A DNA stretch of 64,000 nucleotides from Lachnospiraceae bacterium XBB2008 (GCA_900102235.1 FMVL01000003.1:620001-684000), one strand, 5' to 3'. Shown: positions 52,389 through 61,716, counted from the stretch's first letter. Program-made: numbers and translations. The notes: generated by a model not told the origin, from the letters alone.

Positions 52389-52573
52389 AGATCAACACCT
52401 CCTTCGTTACCATTAATCCGCATCGACTGTTTACAAGCTAAAAATACCAGCAGTCAATTCCAGGTACAATGAAGAAAAATCGAACCGTTCAGCTTTATGA
52501 ATATGGAAATTCGATTTATTGATATTACGGTTTTGTAAAACACCAATAGCAGAGTATCGTTTATGTGTTTACG

Positions 52574-52612
52574 ATAAAAAACACGAGCCGGATATTTAAA
52601 TCCGACTCGTGT
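52574..52612 (-). terminator. Terminator after the 49-residue zinc-ribbon gene
   Basis: 12-bp stem (one G-U) at 52582-52593 and 52600-52611 with a 6-nt loop, followed on the minus strand by TTTTTT. Confidence 0.87.
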
Positions 52613-52627
52613 GCCATCATGAACATA

Positions 52628-52777
52628 TTAACCTTTGTAATCAATCTGAAGTCCGCATTCAGGGCATTTCCACCCTCCCAGAGGACCCTGGAACGTGTTC
52701 CATGCCATTTGTACATTGCATCTGGGGCATTGCATAGTATGGGGCTCAGAACGGAATCTTGCTCGCATCTTGAACAT
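52628..52777 (-). CDS. 49-residue zinc-ribbon protein
   Basis: Short protein with a rubredoxin-like or ribbon arrangement CPRCNVQM ... WKCPECGLQ near its C-terminus and a basic N-terminus (MFKMRARFRS). AAAGGAGG lies 9 nt before the ATG, and a strong terminator follows 16 nt after the stop, so it is a self-contained unit. Possibly a nucleic acid- or protein-binding ribbon; function unknown. Confidence 0.78.
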   Translation of the reverse strand: MFKMRARFRSEPHTMQCPRCNVQMAWNTFQGPLGGWKCPECGLQIDYKG

Positions 52778-52804
52778 AAATAATACCTCCTTTAAAAATT
52801 TTGT

Positions 52805-52966
52805 TTACATTTCATACCACTGACAATCGTGGCATATCTCATCGAACCTTTCGGGGTCAACGATTATCTCGCGTGCCAAAGTCATTGCCTCATTCCATTA
52901 TATGACCTCATCATAATTCAGTCCACAGATGTCAAGCACACGGTCATCCATACGATCTACTTTTCG
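52805..52966 (-). pseudogene. Remnant of a DUF1284 gene
   Basis: Minus-strand frame matches the C-terminal third of the intact DUF1284 protein at 53871-54308: VDRMDDRVLDICGLNYDEVI, stop codon, WNEAMTLAREIIV, then ERFDEICHDCQWYEM. The in-frame TAA replaces the Ser before WNEA, and the first two thirds are gone, so the copy is dead. Confidence 0.85.
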
Positions 52967-53215
52967 TAGCCCGCAACAACAGTTATGCCAACTATAATCA
53001 AGGCCATGATCAGGTTCGCGGAAACTTTATGGCCCCCTCGAAAAAAACAATACATTTCCGGCGAAAAACAAAGTATTAAGGATAATATTGTAAAGGGGTC
53101 GGTCTTTGTCGGTACCGCCCAGGAAGTATTACTCGTATATGTATATATAGTAATCCAAGAGGGCGGAATTAACTTAACCGCAAGTATATGTTATTATGCT
53201 TATACTTCCACTAAC
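52965..53215 (-). pseudogene. Remnant of the membrane zincin gene's 5' part
   Basis: DNA matches 59602-60031 (5' coding part plus upstream region of the zincin at 58826), for example the stretches AACAGTTATGCCAACT and GGATAATATTGTAAAGG are shared. About 180 bp of the middle are deleted, and the fragment joins directly to the DUF1284 remnant at 52965. Frame is lost. Confidence 0.82.
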
Positions 53216-53247
53216 ACATGATCTACCCGCCAAAAGAGGATTTTATC

Positions 53248-53838
53248 ATGATCTACTTTACAAGCGATTTGCATCTGGGACACGAAAAAGCTATCGAGTT
53301 TACCAATCGTCCGTTCACAGATCTGGAAGATATGAACAACACCCTGATTCAAAATATCAATGACACCGTGGGAAAGAAAGACGAACTGTGGATCCTGGGC
53401 GACTTCGCATACAAATTAAAAAGAGATGAGGTCCGTGAGTTAAGAAACAGGATCCTCTGTAAGAACGTCCATCTGGTCAGAGGAAACCACGATAAGGACT
53501 ACTCAAAAGACGCTATCTTCTCATCCGTACAGGAATACAAAGAACTCAAAACCGGATACGGGAGGTTCATCCTGTTCCACTACCCAATTCTTAGATGGAA
53601 TGCTTCACACTATGGTTCGGTACATCTCCACGGACACATTCACTCTGTAGGAACATACAATGAGCTTAACCTTCAAACACGGTATTCAGACAGGTATCCG
53701 GACTATGCTCTTCCCGATCCGGAAGACTTAATGCTTCGAATCTACGATGTCGGTGTTGATGCAAACGGCTATAAGCCTGTCAGCATAGATCAGATAGCTG
53801 CGCTGATGAAACTCGAAGCTCCTCTTAACAGCACTTAA
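53248..53838 (+). CDS. Metallophosphoesterase (YfcE/calcineurin-like)
   Basis: 196-residue phosphoesterase. FTSDLHLGHEKAIEF (first metal ligands), LGDFAYKL, VRGNHDKD, FHYPILRW and LHGHIHSVG give the full set of five motifs. Such single-domain enzymes act on phosphodiesters or nucleotides; substrate unknown. Starts at 53248 with AGAGGA 7 nt upstream. Transcribed away from the two pseudogene remnants. Confidence 0.9.
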   Translation: MIYFTSDLHLGHEKAIEFTNRPFTDLEDMNNTLIQNINDTVGKKDELWILGDFAYKLKRDEVRELRNRILCKNVHLVRGNHDKDYSKDAIFSSVQEYKELKTGYGRFILFHYPILRWNASHYGSVHLHGHIHSVGTYNELNLQTRYSDRYPDYALPDPEDLMLRIYDVGVDANGYKPVSIDQIAALMKLEAPLNST

Positions 53839-53870
53839 TCGGATGGGCCTGTATTAATGTACTCTTTTCA

Positions 53871-54308
53871 TCATTTTTTTAATAATATAATGGGTTTACA
53901 CGTTTCAAACCACTGACAGTCCCGGCATATTTCATTAAACCTTCCTGCCCCAAAGATCCTTTCACGTACCAAAACCGTCGCCTCATTCCACGAAATAACA
54001 TCACCGTAATCAAGACCGCTGATGTCCAGGACCATTCCATCCATGCGATCCACTTTATCGAGTGAAGTGCATGCGCCCTCCGTGCCGGCGGCTGACTTCG
54101 GATCCTCAGTCTCATTCGAATGGTGATGATTTATCGAGTTATGCGGACACGCAGTGCAGACATCATCGCACCCCTTATGAATGACGATCTTGGGATCACC
54201 TTTCAGTTCTTCGCATATCTCATCCATGTGAGCAGTGAATTCTTCACTATACCCATATCCTATATAGTTTTGAATGCACAACAGATGATGCGGTCTGATA
54301 TTAATCAT
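53871..54308 (-). CDS. DUF1284 protein
   Basis: 145-residue protein. Starts with INIRPHHLLCIQNYIGYGYSEEF, the family signature, followed by Cys pairs (CDDVCTACPHN and CRDCQWFETC) that resemble iron-sulfur or zinc ligands. Function unknown. The Ser/Glu-rich stretch near residue 65 is an unconserved insertion. It starts 2 bp after the phosphatase gene's stop, so they form an operon. A dead copy of its 3' part lies at 52805. Confidence 0.83.
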   Translation of the reverse strand: MINIRPHHLLCIQNYIGYGYSEEFTAHMDEICEELKGDPKIVIHKGCDDVCTACPHNSINHHHSNETEDPKSAAGTEGACTSLDKVDRMDGMVLDISGLDYGDVISWNEATVLVRERIFGAGRFNEICRDCQWFETCKPIILLKK

Positions 54309-54310
54309 CC

Positions 54311-55078
54311 CTATAACCTCACCGGAAATGCCTTCAGGTCATCTAGTCTTAAGAATATGGCTCCGTTCTGCAATTCCCCGCGTTCATCCGGGCCATACGC
54401 GCACCGCCCGTCGATATTGTAGAAATTATCAAATGTATATGGTTCGAGCCGGTTGTAATCGGGATCTTGATCTATTTTGCGTCGCACATACTGCACAGGC
54501 CGATGTCCCGTGATAAAAGTATATTGCGGGTTGGCGCGGAAAATAAAGTCGGAGCCACCCTCAGCACCCTCACCGAATATAGACCTGTTCACGATTTCAA
54601 ACACCGTCTTCATATCCAGCTCGCTATATGCTTTGCCTTCCGCATCTTCCCGATAATACGAGTGTACCAGGCAAAACTGTCTGTCACCGACCTGTACGAT
54701 CTTGATGAGCTTGCGTCCATTAAGCCAGGTCAGCAGTCCCCGTCTCTCGTCATCCGTCAATTCCAGATATCTTGAAAAAGTCTCTTCTCCGCCGTTTTGG
54801 GCATGCAGCCATATGTTTGAATCTCCCACATACGCTCTGTGCTCTGGCAGTCCGTCGGGATGGACATATCCGAGCATCATATCCTCATGATTGCCTATGA
54901 GAAGATCCATGTTCTCATGTTCTTTTATATACTGAAGGAGCGCAATCCCGTCAGGGCCTCTGTCAATGGCATCGCCGACCACATAGAGTTCGTCGTCGTC
55001 GCCAAATTCTATCTCTTTAAGCCCTCTCAAAAAAACATCAAGATACCCGTGTAAATCCGATACCGCATATACCGCCAT
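54311..55078 (-). CDS. PPP-family metallophosphatase
   Basis: 255-residue phosphatase with AVSDLHGYLDVFLRGL, VVGDAIDRGPDGI and IGNHEDMMLGYV, the PPP signature of bacterial Ser/Thr phosphatases and Ap4A hydrolases, plus FITGHRPVQ. Targets may be phosphoproteins or dinucleoside polyphosphates. AAGGAG is 5 nt before the ATG. Operon with the DUF1284 gene. Confidence 0.9.
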   Translation of the reverse strand: MAVYAVSDLHGYLDVFLRGLKEIEFGDDDELYVVGDAIDRGPDGIALLQYIKEHENMDLLIGNHEDMMLGYVHPDGLPEHRAYVGDSNIWLHAQNGGEETFSRYLELTDDERRGLLTWLNGRKLIKIVQVGDRQFCLVHSYYREDAEGKAYSELDMKTVFEIVNRSIFGEGAEGGSDFIFRANPQYTFITGHRPVQYVRRKIDQDPDYNRLEPYTFDNFYNIDGRCAYGPDERGELQNGAIFLRLDDLKAFPVRL

Positions 55079-55146
55079 TTTGTCTCCTTTTCCTGTTTGA
55101 TCTCGTCAATAATACCTGTGTTTATACTCACAGACGCATTTGCGTA

Positions 55147-55920
55147 TCAGACCCCCAAACGCCGCCTGACTATCCCCAGATCCATATGATCCTGGAAGTG
55201 TCCCGCGTCGATCCCAAGCGACGCCGGATCAGGACAAGGCTTAGGCGAAAGTGCGCTGTGGATGTAGTATGCATCCATTCCGACATTCAAGGCTCCGCGT
55301 ACATCACATACCGGGTCGTTTCCGATCATAAGACAACTCGCCGGTTCCAGATCCATCTCATTAACCGGCAACATGAAAAAAGCCGGATCAGGCTTCTTAC
55401 ATCCGTGATCCGAAGATATATATATCCGGTCAAAAAGATCGTAGATCCCCAGTGTTTTTAACTCCGGGACAGTAAATAATCTCTGCGCATTGGAAAGCAG
55501 GATCACCCGCTTCCCCGCATCTCTGAGAGACCGTATCAGACCTGCTGTCCCTGCATAAAGTCTTAAGTGTGTGGTAGATAGTTTGCGGAAGTAAGCTGCC
55601 GTCTGAGCGATCAATTCATCGGTTACTTCCGTCACTCCGCGATCTTCATAGAGCGCTCGAAATACCTCTCCCAGCTCGATCTCCGGATGCGCTTCGTGAG
55701 CATCAGCGCGCCTCAACGCTTCGTGAGCATCAGCCGGCCTTTCTTCCTTCTCCCGAACGAGACAAAAATACGCTTTCTTCAGATCCGCAGAGCCATAGGC
55801 CGCTCCGTTCGATCCAAGAAACCGGCTGAAGCCGCTCCACAGGCGGCTCATATCCTCATCCGTATGTATATCTGCCAACGTGCCGTATAAGTCAAACAGC
55901 ACGGTCTCATAATCTAACAT
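55147..55920 (-). CDS. HAD-superfamily hydrolase
   Basis: 257-residue phosphatase-like protein. Motif I LFDLYGTLADI, motif II LLSNAQRLF, motif III lysine in GCKKPDPAFF and motif IV IGNDPVCDVRGA. It resembles YjjG/pyrophosphatase-type HAD proteins. An insertion with the repeat ADAHEALRRADAHEA sits in the cap (about 78-92), from a short DNA duplication. The GGG-type ribosome binding site is weak. Confidence 0.88.
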   Translation of the reverse strand: MLDYETVLFDLYGTLADIHTDEDMSRLWSGFSRFLGSNGAAYGSADLKKAYFCLVREKEERPADAHEALRRADAHEAHPEIELGEVFRALYEDRGVTEVTDELIAQTAAYFRKLSTTHLRLYAGTAGLIRSLRDAGKRVILLSNAQRLFTVPELKTLGIYDLFDRIYISSDHGCKKPDPAFFMLPVNEMDLEPASCLMIGNDPVCDVRGALNVGMDAYYIHSALSPKPCPDPASLGIDAGHFQDHMDLGIVRRRLGV

Positions 55921-56000
55921 ATCCCGACACTCAAGAGTTCCCGCAACGCCCAGGAACTCTTGGCAAAAAAACCTTTCTTAAATATGAAAACACGCTTAAT

Positions 56001-58481
56001 CTATGTCCTGGAATACATCTCGATCGCGACAATGCTGTCTTTGAGCATTTGCTTTCGTGAAGGGTTTAGGGAACCGGACACCTGCTTCTTACGCAAAGCC
56101 TTATATACTTTTAAGGCATGCTCTAATCCGTAACTGAACAGATCGCTTTCCCGGTCCGCCCCGTATCGAGCGTATGCTTTATAGAATTTCTCAGGATAAT
56201 ACAGTTTATAATACAGCAGTCTCCATGCCTGGATCGTGTACTGCACGCAGTGTGCTTTCGGAAAAAGATACTCTATGTTCCGACATGACTCTATAAAGCG
56301 TTCGGGTACATCATGATCGAGCATATCCTTCAGCATTTCATTCTTAAATCCGGTCCGGTTCTTTCGCACGGCTGCCCTTCCTTTACGCACCCACTCCATT
56401 ATCTTAAAAGCAGATTCACGGTCCAGACCCTTATCAAGAAGATAGAACATTATGTCATCTCTGCAGCAGATACAGTCCGAAAGAGCCCAGCTTCCCGATC
56501 GTATATTTCTCTCCGCGTTGCCTTTCCATGTTCCGGTTCCGTGACCCAGGCCATCGAGTGCTATAAGATCAGAGAATTTCTTTGGCTGACCAAGATTAAC
56601 GAATTCTTCATCAATGAAGGAAAAACCGGGGATACCTGCAAGTCCGTTCGGAACCTCTTCCCTCCGGAATCCGAAAGCTTTTGTAGAGTAAAACAGACTC
56701 ATAATCCTTTCATCCTCAAGAGGGATATCGGATAGTTTAACTCCTGTTTCCTTCTCAAGCATATGAAGCATATCAAGAGCATTATGCGTAAGAAGATCCA
56801 TTTTGGTCAGGCAGAAGTCAACTGAATAATAATTCATATGAGTAGTCAAACATCCCTTGTTATCCTGTACAGGTGTGAATGAGTTGATATCTATGCCTTC
56901 GGGGACAACCACCATCCCGCCGGGATGTATGCCGTCATTTTTCCTGACATGCTTTAATAATCCGGCAAGCCTTGTTTTCTTATCCGCCGACAGACGTTCC
57001 CTGTTCTTTTTACTATAACCCTCGACCATTGATGTAGCCTCGGTCTCGGTGAAAGTGCAGATCGTTCCGGCAGCATAAGTCTCTCCTATCCCGGGGAGCC
57101 GGCGCAGATAAGCTTCCGCCGTATCCCGATATTCCACGGCAAAGTTGATATCAAAGTCCGGTTCCTTATCACCCCTAAAGCCAAGAAATGTCTCCTCCGG
57201 AATATTAAAACCCTCTTTGACAAGATCCGTCCCGCATGCGGGACACTTCCTGTCCGGCAGATCGAGGCCTATTGCTCCGGGATACATTGACGGGATCCAA
57301 GATGTGTCAAAATCCGTAAATCCGCATTCCGGACAGATATAATGGGGCCCCAGTGGATTCACATCGGAGATCCCGGCCAGGAAGCCTACAAAAGATGCTC
57401 CACCCAATCCGCGGATAACAGTGGGATAACCATCTTCATGACTTTTCCGGGTAAGCTGATGTACATACATGTAAAACCCTGCAAACCCACACTCGATTAT
57501 CCGGGGAAGTTCCCGCTCCAATCTGTCTTCAACTTCTTTTGGCAGTTTTTCTCCGTATATCTCATGAACACGGGTTGTGCAGATCTCACTGAGCCTGTCG
57601 GCGGCGCCGGGATAGATCGGTATATGCTTTTCCCGTATGTTCAAAGATACGTCTTCGATTCTGTTCACGATCAGATTTGTGTTTACAGATACGATTCTAT
57701 ATGCCACGTTCTTACCCAGGAATCCGAATTCCGACAGCATCTCCTCCGTAGACATCAGATGATGATCTGCATGTTCCCAATCAAAATCAACACGATAGTT
57801 ATGAGAAGCCAGGATCTTCTGCGCGGTCTTATCCTCCCGATCCGCATAGTTCACATATGAAGTTGCAACAACCGGAATACCTTGAGTTTCACCTATCAGG
57901 ATCAGATTTCTTATATTATCTCTAATTTCTTTCGTGGCTTTTACATTATCACGGATTGGAAATTCCACATGATGATCTATGCTGCAGGGTGGCAGCACTG
58001 TCAGAAAATCGTAATTTAATGCCCATTCCGAAATCTCGTCATACGAATGACGGCTGAACAACGTTTGAAGCGCAGCTCCCCTTGCGGCGGAGGAACCTAT
58101 GAGCAGGCCTTCCCGGTGACCCAGCAAAACACTCAAAGGGATCGCTTTTGTATCATTATGAAGATATGTCGTATGCGAAAGCGTGATAAGTTTATAGAGA
58201 TTTCGAAGACCGGTATCATTCTGTGCAAGCACGATAACACGGTCAGAGATCGCGGAAGGATCGGTGATCCTTATCTCTGCTCCGTATATGATCTTTATAT
58301 CTTTTTCGGGAATTCTTTGCGCCTCCCAATATGCATCCGGGAGAGCCTGCACAGAATCAAGGTCCGTTATCGCTACGGCCCGCATCTCCAGTTCATTCGC
58401 CCTCTTTATCAGATCGTGCGGTGAAGCAAGCGAATTATCTTCGCTCATTCCCGTATGACAGCATAATTCTATTCGTTCCAT
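56001..58481 (-). CDS. Short PolC-like DNA polymerase III alpha-type protein
   Basis: 826 residues. Residues 1-250 are a PHP domain of PolC type (LCCHTGMSEDNSLASP, VAITDLDSVQALPDAY). The rest follows PolC order: GDKEPDFDINF at 438-447 (two catalytic Asp), HPGGMVVVP near 519, TKMDLLTHNALD at 559 (third Asp), ICCRDDIMFYLL and FPKAHC. PolC is about 1430 residues; here the N-terminal and OB parts and the proofreading exonuclease are absent, and the SRGSVGSS motif is degraded (IRGLGGAS). Possibly an accessory or translesion polymerase, or an inactive relative. Confidence 0.82.
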   Translation of the reverse strand: MERIELCCHTGMSEDNSLASPHDLIKRANELEMRAVAITDLDSVQALPDAYWEAQRIPEKDIKIIYGAEIRITDPSAISDRVIVLAQNDTGLRNLYKLITLSHTTYLHNDTKAIPLSVLLGHREGLLIGSSAARGAALQTLFSRHSYDEISEWALNYDFLTVLPPCSIDHHVEFPIRDNVKATKEIRDNIRNLILIGETQGIPVVATSYVNYADREDKTAQKILASHNYRVDFDWEHADHHLMSTEEMLSEFGFLGKNVAYRIVSVNTNLIVNRIEDVSLNIREKHIPIYPGAADRLSEICTTRVHEIYGEKLPKEVEDRLERELPRIIECGFAGFYMYVHQLTRKSHEDGYPTVIRGLGGASFVGFLAGISDVNPLGPHYICPECGFTDFDTSWIPSMYPGAIGLDLPDRKCPACGTDLVKEGFNIPEETFLGFRGDKEPDFDINFAVEYRDTAEAYLRRLPGIGETYAAGTICTFTETEATSMVEGYSKKNRERLSADKKTRLAGLLKHVRKNDGIHPGGMVVVPEGIDINSFTPVQDNKGCLTTHMNYYSVDFCLTKMDLLTHNALDMLHMLEKETGVKLSDIPLEDERIMSLFYSTKAFGFRREEVPNGLAGIPGFSFIDEEFVNLGQPKKFSDLIALDGLGHGTGTWKGNAERNIRSGSWALSDCICCRDDIMFYLLDKGLDRESAFKIMEWVRKGRAAVRKNRTGFKNEMLKDMLDHDVPERFIESCRNIEYLFPKAHCVQYTIQAWRLLYYKLYYPEKFYKAYARYGADRESDLFSYGLEHALKVYKALRKKQVSGSLNPSRKQMLKDSIVAIEMYSRT

Positions 58482-58537
58482 CTATCTTTTCTGCCTCCTC
58501 ATCATATATGCGCCGACATCTTCCGTATAAACTGTTT

Positions 58538-58789
58538 TCAGGTCCAATACGGCTTTTGATCCTTGTGGCTGTAGCCCTTCATCTTCTGTTTGTATGTGTC
58601 AATGATCGACTCATACCTGGAGATGATCGCTTCCTTCACATGGCCGGATGCGCGCATGTCGTTTAATGCTGCCTCCAGTTCCCTGAGGTTATCCTGTGCA
58701 TTATCCTTGTAGTTATTCGACATGTTCATCTCCAGCTTCATGATGATCTTATCAAGTTCTTTTTCCGCTGTACTCTTAAATAGTCCCAT
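58538..58789 (-). CDS. Small helical protein (83 aa)
   Basis: 83 residues, nearly all helical and charged (AEKELDKIIMKLEMNM, then NLRELEAALNDM and a basic end). No known family. GAGG is 5 nt before the second of two adjacent ATGs, which I chose. Lies between the PolC-like gene and the zincin gene on the same strand. Confidence 0.68.
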   Translation of the reverse strand: MGLFKSTAEKELDKIIMKLEMNMSNNYKDNAQDNLRELEAALNDMRASGHVKEAIISRYESIIDTYKQKMKGYSHKDQKPYWT

Positions 58790-58825
58790 CATTTCCTCAC
58801 ATTCCAAATCCGCCACGCGGTTTAA

Positions 58826-59941
58826 TTAGTTTTGTCGCCGTATTGACCCCATAGACCCGGCATTTATGTAGTGATCCACCGTTTCAAACAGGTTCTCGGT
58901 GGCTATAGAAGCATAGTTTCTAGCGTGCGTCTCAAGGAGCTGACCCTTGTATTCATGGTAATCATCGGAATTATTAATATCTTCTGCACCTATGTATTGA
59001 TCCAATTCAGCCTGATAATAGCGTAAAGGATCAAACAGAAGAAGATTCCGGTATGCCGGATCAAGGCTGTCATATGCTTCGAGCATTGCATGCTGATAGG
59101 CGTGATAAACCTCATGTGCGATAGAGTCAACACACTCTTTGGCGCTATAGTTTGTCAGGTGATCTTCCTTCATGTATACACTATGGTCTTCATCTATATA
59201 ACAGGCTAACGCCAATGCCGGGACTACGTCATCGTGATCAGCAACAACCGTAACAGAAAACGGCACCCCTAAAGTTGTCACCTGGATATCCGCTACTGTC
59301 TGGAGAACCCGGACCTTTTCAGTTTCAGGCAGAGAAGGCCAGGAATCATCTTTTAGCAAAACCAGCGTGTCCATGTTATGTTCTATATCTTCTTCTACAA
59401 TATCTTCTATTTGGGGTACGCTTGATGTCGCCGCCTTCTTTTTCACAAATGCAGGTTCATCAATAGCACTATACACGAGCAAGATCAGATAAAATACCAC
59501 AGCGATCTGGTATCCAAAGTTAGCGATCTTATTCCAGCGTTCAGACTCAATTCTCTTCTGTATCTTTGGATTCCCGGCTTTTCGGCCAAACACCTTAAAT
59601 CCGTAGCCCACAATAACAGTTATGCCAACTAAAAGTACGGCCTTGATCAGGCTCGCGGAAACTTTATGGACTCCCTCGGAAAAAAGCCAATACAATTCCA
59701 GTGAAAACAACGTGTTAAGGATAATATTGTAAAGGGTCCTGTCTTTGTCAGTGTCGCCCAGGAAGGTAAAAAGCCCTCCAATTATTAAGAGGAACAGAAC
59801 CAGAATAATCTCTGAAAATAGTCTCGTTTTGCCGGGAATACATCTGAACAAAAGTAAATTGTACAGAAGAAACCCCAGGAAGCCATTGCAGGCAGAAACG
59901 ATCCAATATGGTTTTTTATACATCCGCGCGAATAGAATCAT
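58826..59941 (-). CDS. Membrane zincin-like protein, paralogue 2
   Basis: 371-residue protein with five or so membrane helices in the first 160 residues, then an extracytoplasmic domain with CVDSIAHEVYHAYQHAM, HExxH at 276-280. The segments HNMDTLVLLKDDSWPSL...EKVRVLQTVADIQ and the HExxH region match the operon zincin at 33885 residue by residue over long stretches. GGGGGAG precedes the ATG. It probably encodes a membrane metallopeptidase; target unknown. A broken copy of its 5' end lies at 52965. Confidence 0.78.
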   Translation of the reverse strand: MILFARMYKKPYWIVSACNGFLGFLLYNLLLFRCIPGKTRLFSEIILVLFLLIIGGLFTFLGDTDKDRTLYNIILNTLFSLELYWLFSEGVHKVSASLIKAVLLVGITVIVGYGFKVFGRKAGNPKIQKRIESERWNKIANFGYQIAVVFYLILLVYSAIDEPAFVKKKAATSSVPQIEDIVEEDIEHNMDTLVLLKDDSWPSLPETEKVRVLQTVADIQVTTLGVPFSVTVVADHDDVVPALALACYIDEDHSVYMKEDHLTNYSAKECVDSIAHEVYHAYQHAMLEAYDSLDPAYRNLLLFDPLRYYQAELDQYIGAEDINNSDDYHEYKGQLLETHARNYASIATENLFETVDHYINAGSMGSIRRQN

Positions 59942-60028
59942 CTATCTCCCCCTTTATGTATATATTGTAAACCAAGAGGGCCGGAAATAAATTAACCGCT
60001 AGTATATGTTATGATGCTTATACTCACA

Positions 60029-61006
60029 CTAGATAAACTCTCCCAACATCCAAAATATATAACCTTTACGCTGTATGACATCTATCCACTCAAAAGGAAT
60101 GCTCTCATAACCATAATACAGCCCAGCCAGGCCGCCGGCAATCGCTGCGACGGAATCGGAATCGTCCGCCAGATTGACCGCCTTGAGCAGAGCCTCGGAG
60201 AAACTTTCGGTGTTGATCAGCGACCATATCGCCGCCTCAAGGCTGTGGACTACATAGCCGCTGCTCGAGATCTCATCCGAAGGCTTTTTCGCAAATGACT
60301 CGAGGTCTCGTAATCTGCCAAAATATGCCAGTTCGGTCAGATTGGCGATATCTTTTTCATAATATCCAAAGCCCGCATCCAGGCCGTTTACCAGAACGGT
60401 TCGAAGTCCTGCGGCATCAGTATCATCCTTGCTATCCAGTATTTCCCTCACGCAAAAGTAATAAAGCCCGCACGCCATTTTAGAACGCAGATGTGCATGC
60501 GTCAGCGCGCTCACATCATGGATGATCCCTATCGCTTCATCGTCAGTCATCTCCTCGTTTCGCTGTTTCTCATACACATACAGACATGCCGGCATGATAC
60601 GCATGAGAGAACCGTTACCGTTGGAACGTTCCGATCTCCCTCCACAGGTCTCAGGATCGCCATTCGCTGCGTATCTTTCGATTGACAGCTCAGTCGTACC
60701 GCCAATATCAAATGCGCGTCCGAAGGGCGTGTATTCTCCTCTCTTAAGCCACCTGCAAAACCTGTCAGCGATGTCATTTAAGTCTATCGCCTGTTTCGCC
60801 CGTATGCTGTCGAGAAGCGCCAGTGTCAGACTGCTGTCATCGGTCCAGGTACCGGCAGGCATTTCGGAAAAAACTCTTCCTGACTCCATGCCTGTAACCG
60901 GTTCCTGCGCCGACAGTTCTTCTCTTGTCATAAACTGCACCGGTTCACCCAGGGCATCGCCTATGACGACGCCCCAGATCCCGTCCTGCCAAATATTACC
61001 GATCAT
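60029..61006 (-). CDS. ADP-ribosylglycohydrolase family protein
   Basis: 325-residue hydrolase with the ARH signature: GVVIGDALGEPVQFM, GTWTDDSSLTLALLDS (metal Asp pair), and the C-terminal LADDSDSVAAIAGGLAGLYYG. DraG-type enzymes remove ADP-ribose from Arg or other residues. The final motif has DSDS instead of the usual DxDT, a mild variation. The ATG overlaps the VWA gene's stop by 4 bp (ATGA), so the two are coupled. Confidence 0.93.
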   Translation of the reverse strand: MIGNIWQDGIWGVVIGDALGEPVQFMTREELSAQEPVTGMESGRVFSEMPAGTWTDDSSLTLALLDSIRAKQAIDLNDIADRFCRWLKRGEYTPFGRAFDIGGTTELSIERYAANGDPETCGGRSERSNGNGSLMRIMPACLYVYEKQRNEEMTDDEAIGIIHDVSALTHAHLRSKMACGLYYFCVREILDSKDDTDAAGLRTVLVNGLDAGFGYYEKDIANLTELAYFGRLRDLESFAKKPSDEISSSGYVVHSLEAAIWSLINTESFSEALLKAVNLADDSDSVAAIAGGLAGLYYGYESIPFEWIDVIQRKGYIFWMLGEFI

Positions 61007-61716
61007 GACTTCTTTCCTCCGTGAGCCTTGGCAAAATGAGCTCTTGCGGGTTCGAGCATCTCTTCATCATCGAAGCATGCCGACATGGCGCAGGCTCCTT
61101 TTGCCTTTCTGGCACGGCTTACGATGTCACCCATTATGCTGTAATTGATGGATGTTCCCGCGCAATCACTTTCGTATGTCACCGCCCTGTTGGCAGCCAC
61201 GCCGAACTTATTGGCCACATCTATCGCATCGATGTTGGCTCCCATGAAGATGAATTCCCAGCCTTTCTTGGCCTTCTTCTTTTCGACCATCTTCTTTACT
61301 TTATCATAATCATATACCTTGCTGGCATTCTCAAGTCCGTCTGTAGTGATGATGAAGATAGTCTTATCGGGACGCTGAGCTTCGGGCAGTGTTTTCTGCA
61401 CCTGATTGATATGATGTATGGATCCTCCTATGGCATCCAGAAGCGCCGTGCAGCCTCTGACGTAATACTCTTTGTCTGTCAGGGGATCGACATCCTTCAG
61501 GCTCTTTCTGTCGTGGATGACTTCCGTACGATCATCGAAAAGGACCGTGGATATCAGTACATCCCCTTCCTCCTCTTTCTGCCTGGCGAGCATTGAGTTG
61601 TATCCGCCGATGGTGTCTGCTTCCAGACCGCCCATGGATCCGCTCCTGTCGAGGATAAATACAACTTCGGTGATGTTCTTCTCTGTCGCCTTTGTTTCAA
61701 CTGTTTTCTTTTCCAT
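61003..61716 (-). CDS. VWA-domain protein
   Basis: 237-residue von Willebrand A protein: FILDRSGSMGG (MIDAS, DRSGS), GCTALLDA threonine and ITTDGLENAS. Similar to TerY-like stand-alone VWA proteins. Starts at 61716 with AGGCGG 7 nt upstream; two in-frame ATGs further upstream lack a site. Coupled with the ADP-ribosylglycohydrolase downstream, so it may help recognise or assemble the enzyme's target. Confidence 0.85.
   Translation of the reverse strand: MEKKTVETKATEKNITEVVFILDRSGSMGGLEADTIGGYNSMLARQKEEEGDVLISTVLFDDRTEVIHDRKSLKDVDPLTDKEYYVRGCTALLDAIGGSIHHINQVQKTLPEAQRPDKTIFIITTDGLENASKVYDYDKVKKMVEKKKAKKGWEFIFMGANIDAIDVANKFGVAANRAVTYESDCAGTSINYSIMGDIVSRARKAKGACAMSACFDDEEMLEPARAHFAKAHGGKKS

Noticed and set aside
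52985-53221. Plus-strand 78-codon gene
   Set aside because: The DNA is the decayed minus-strand copy of the zincin gene's 5' region.
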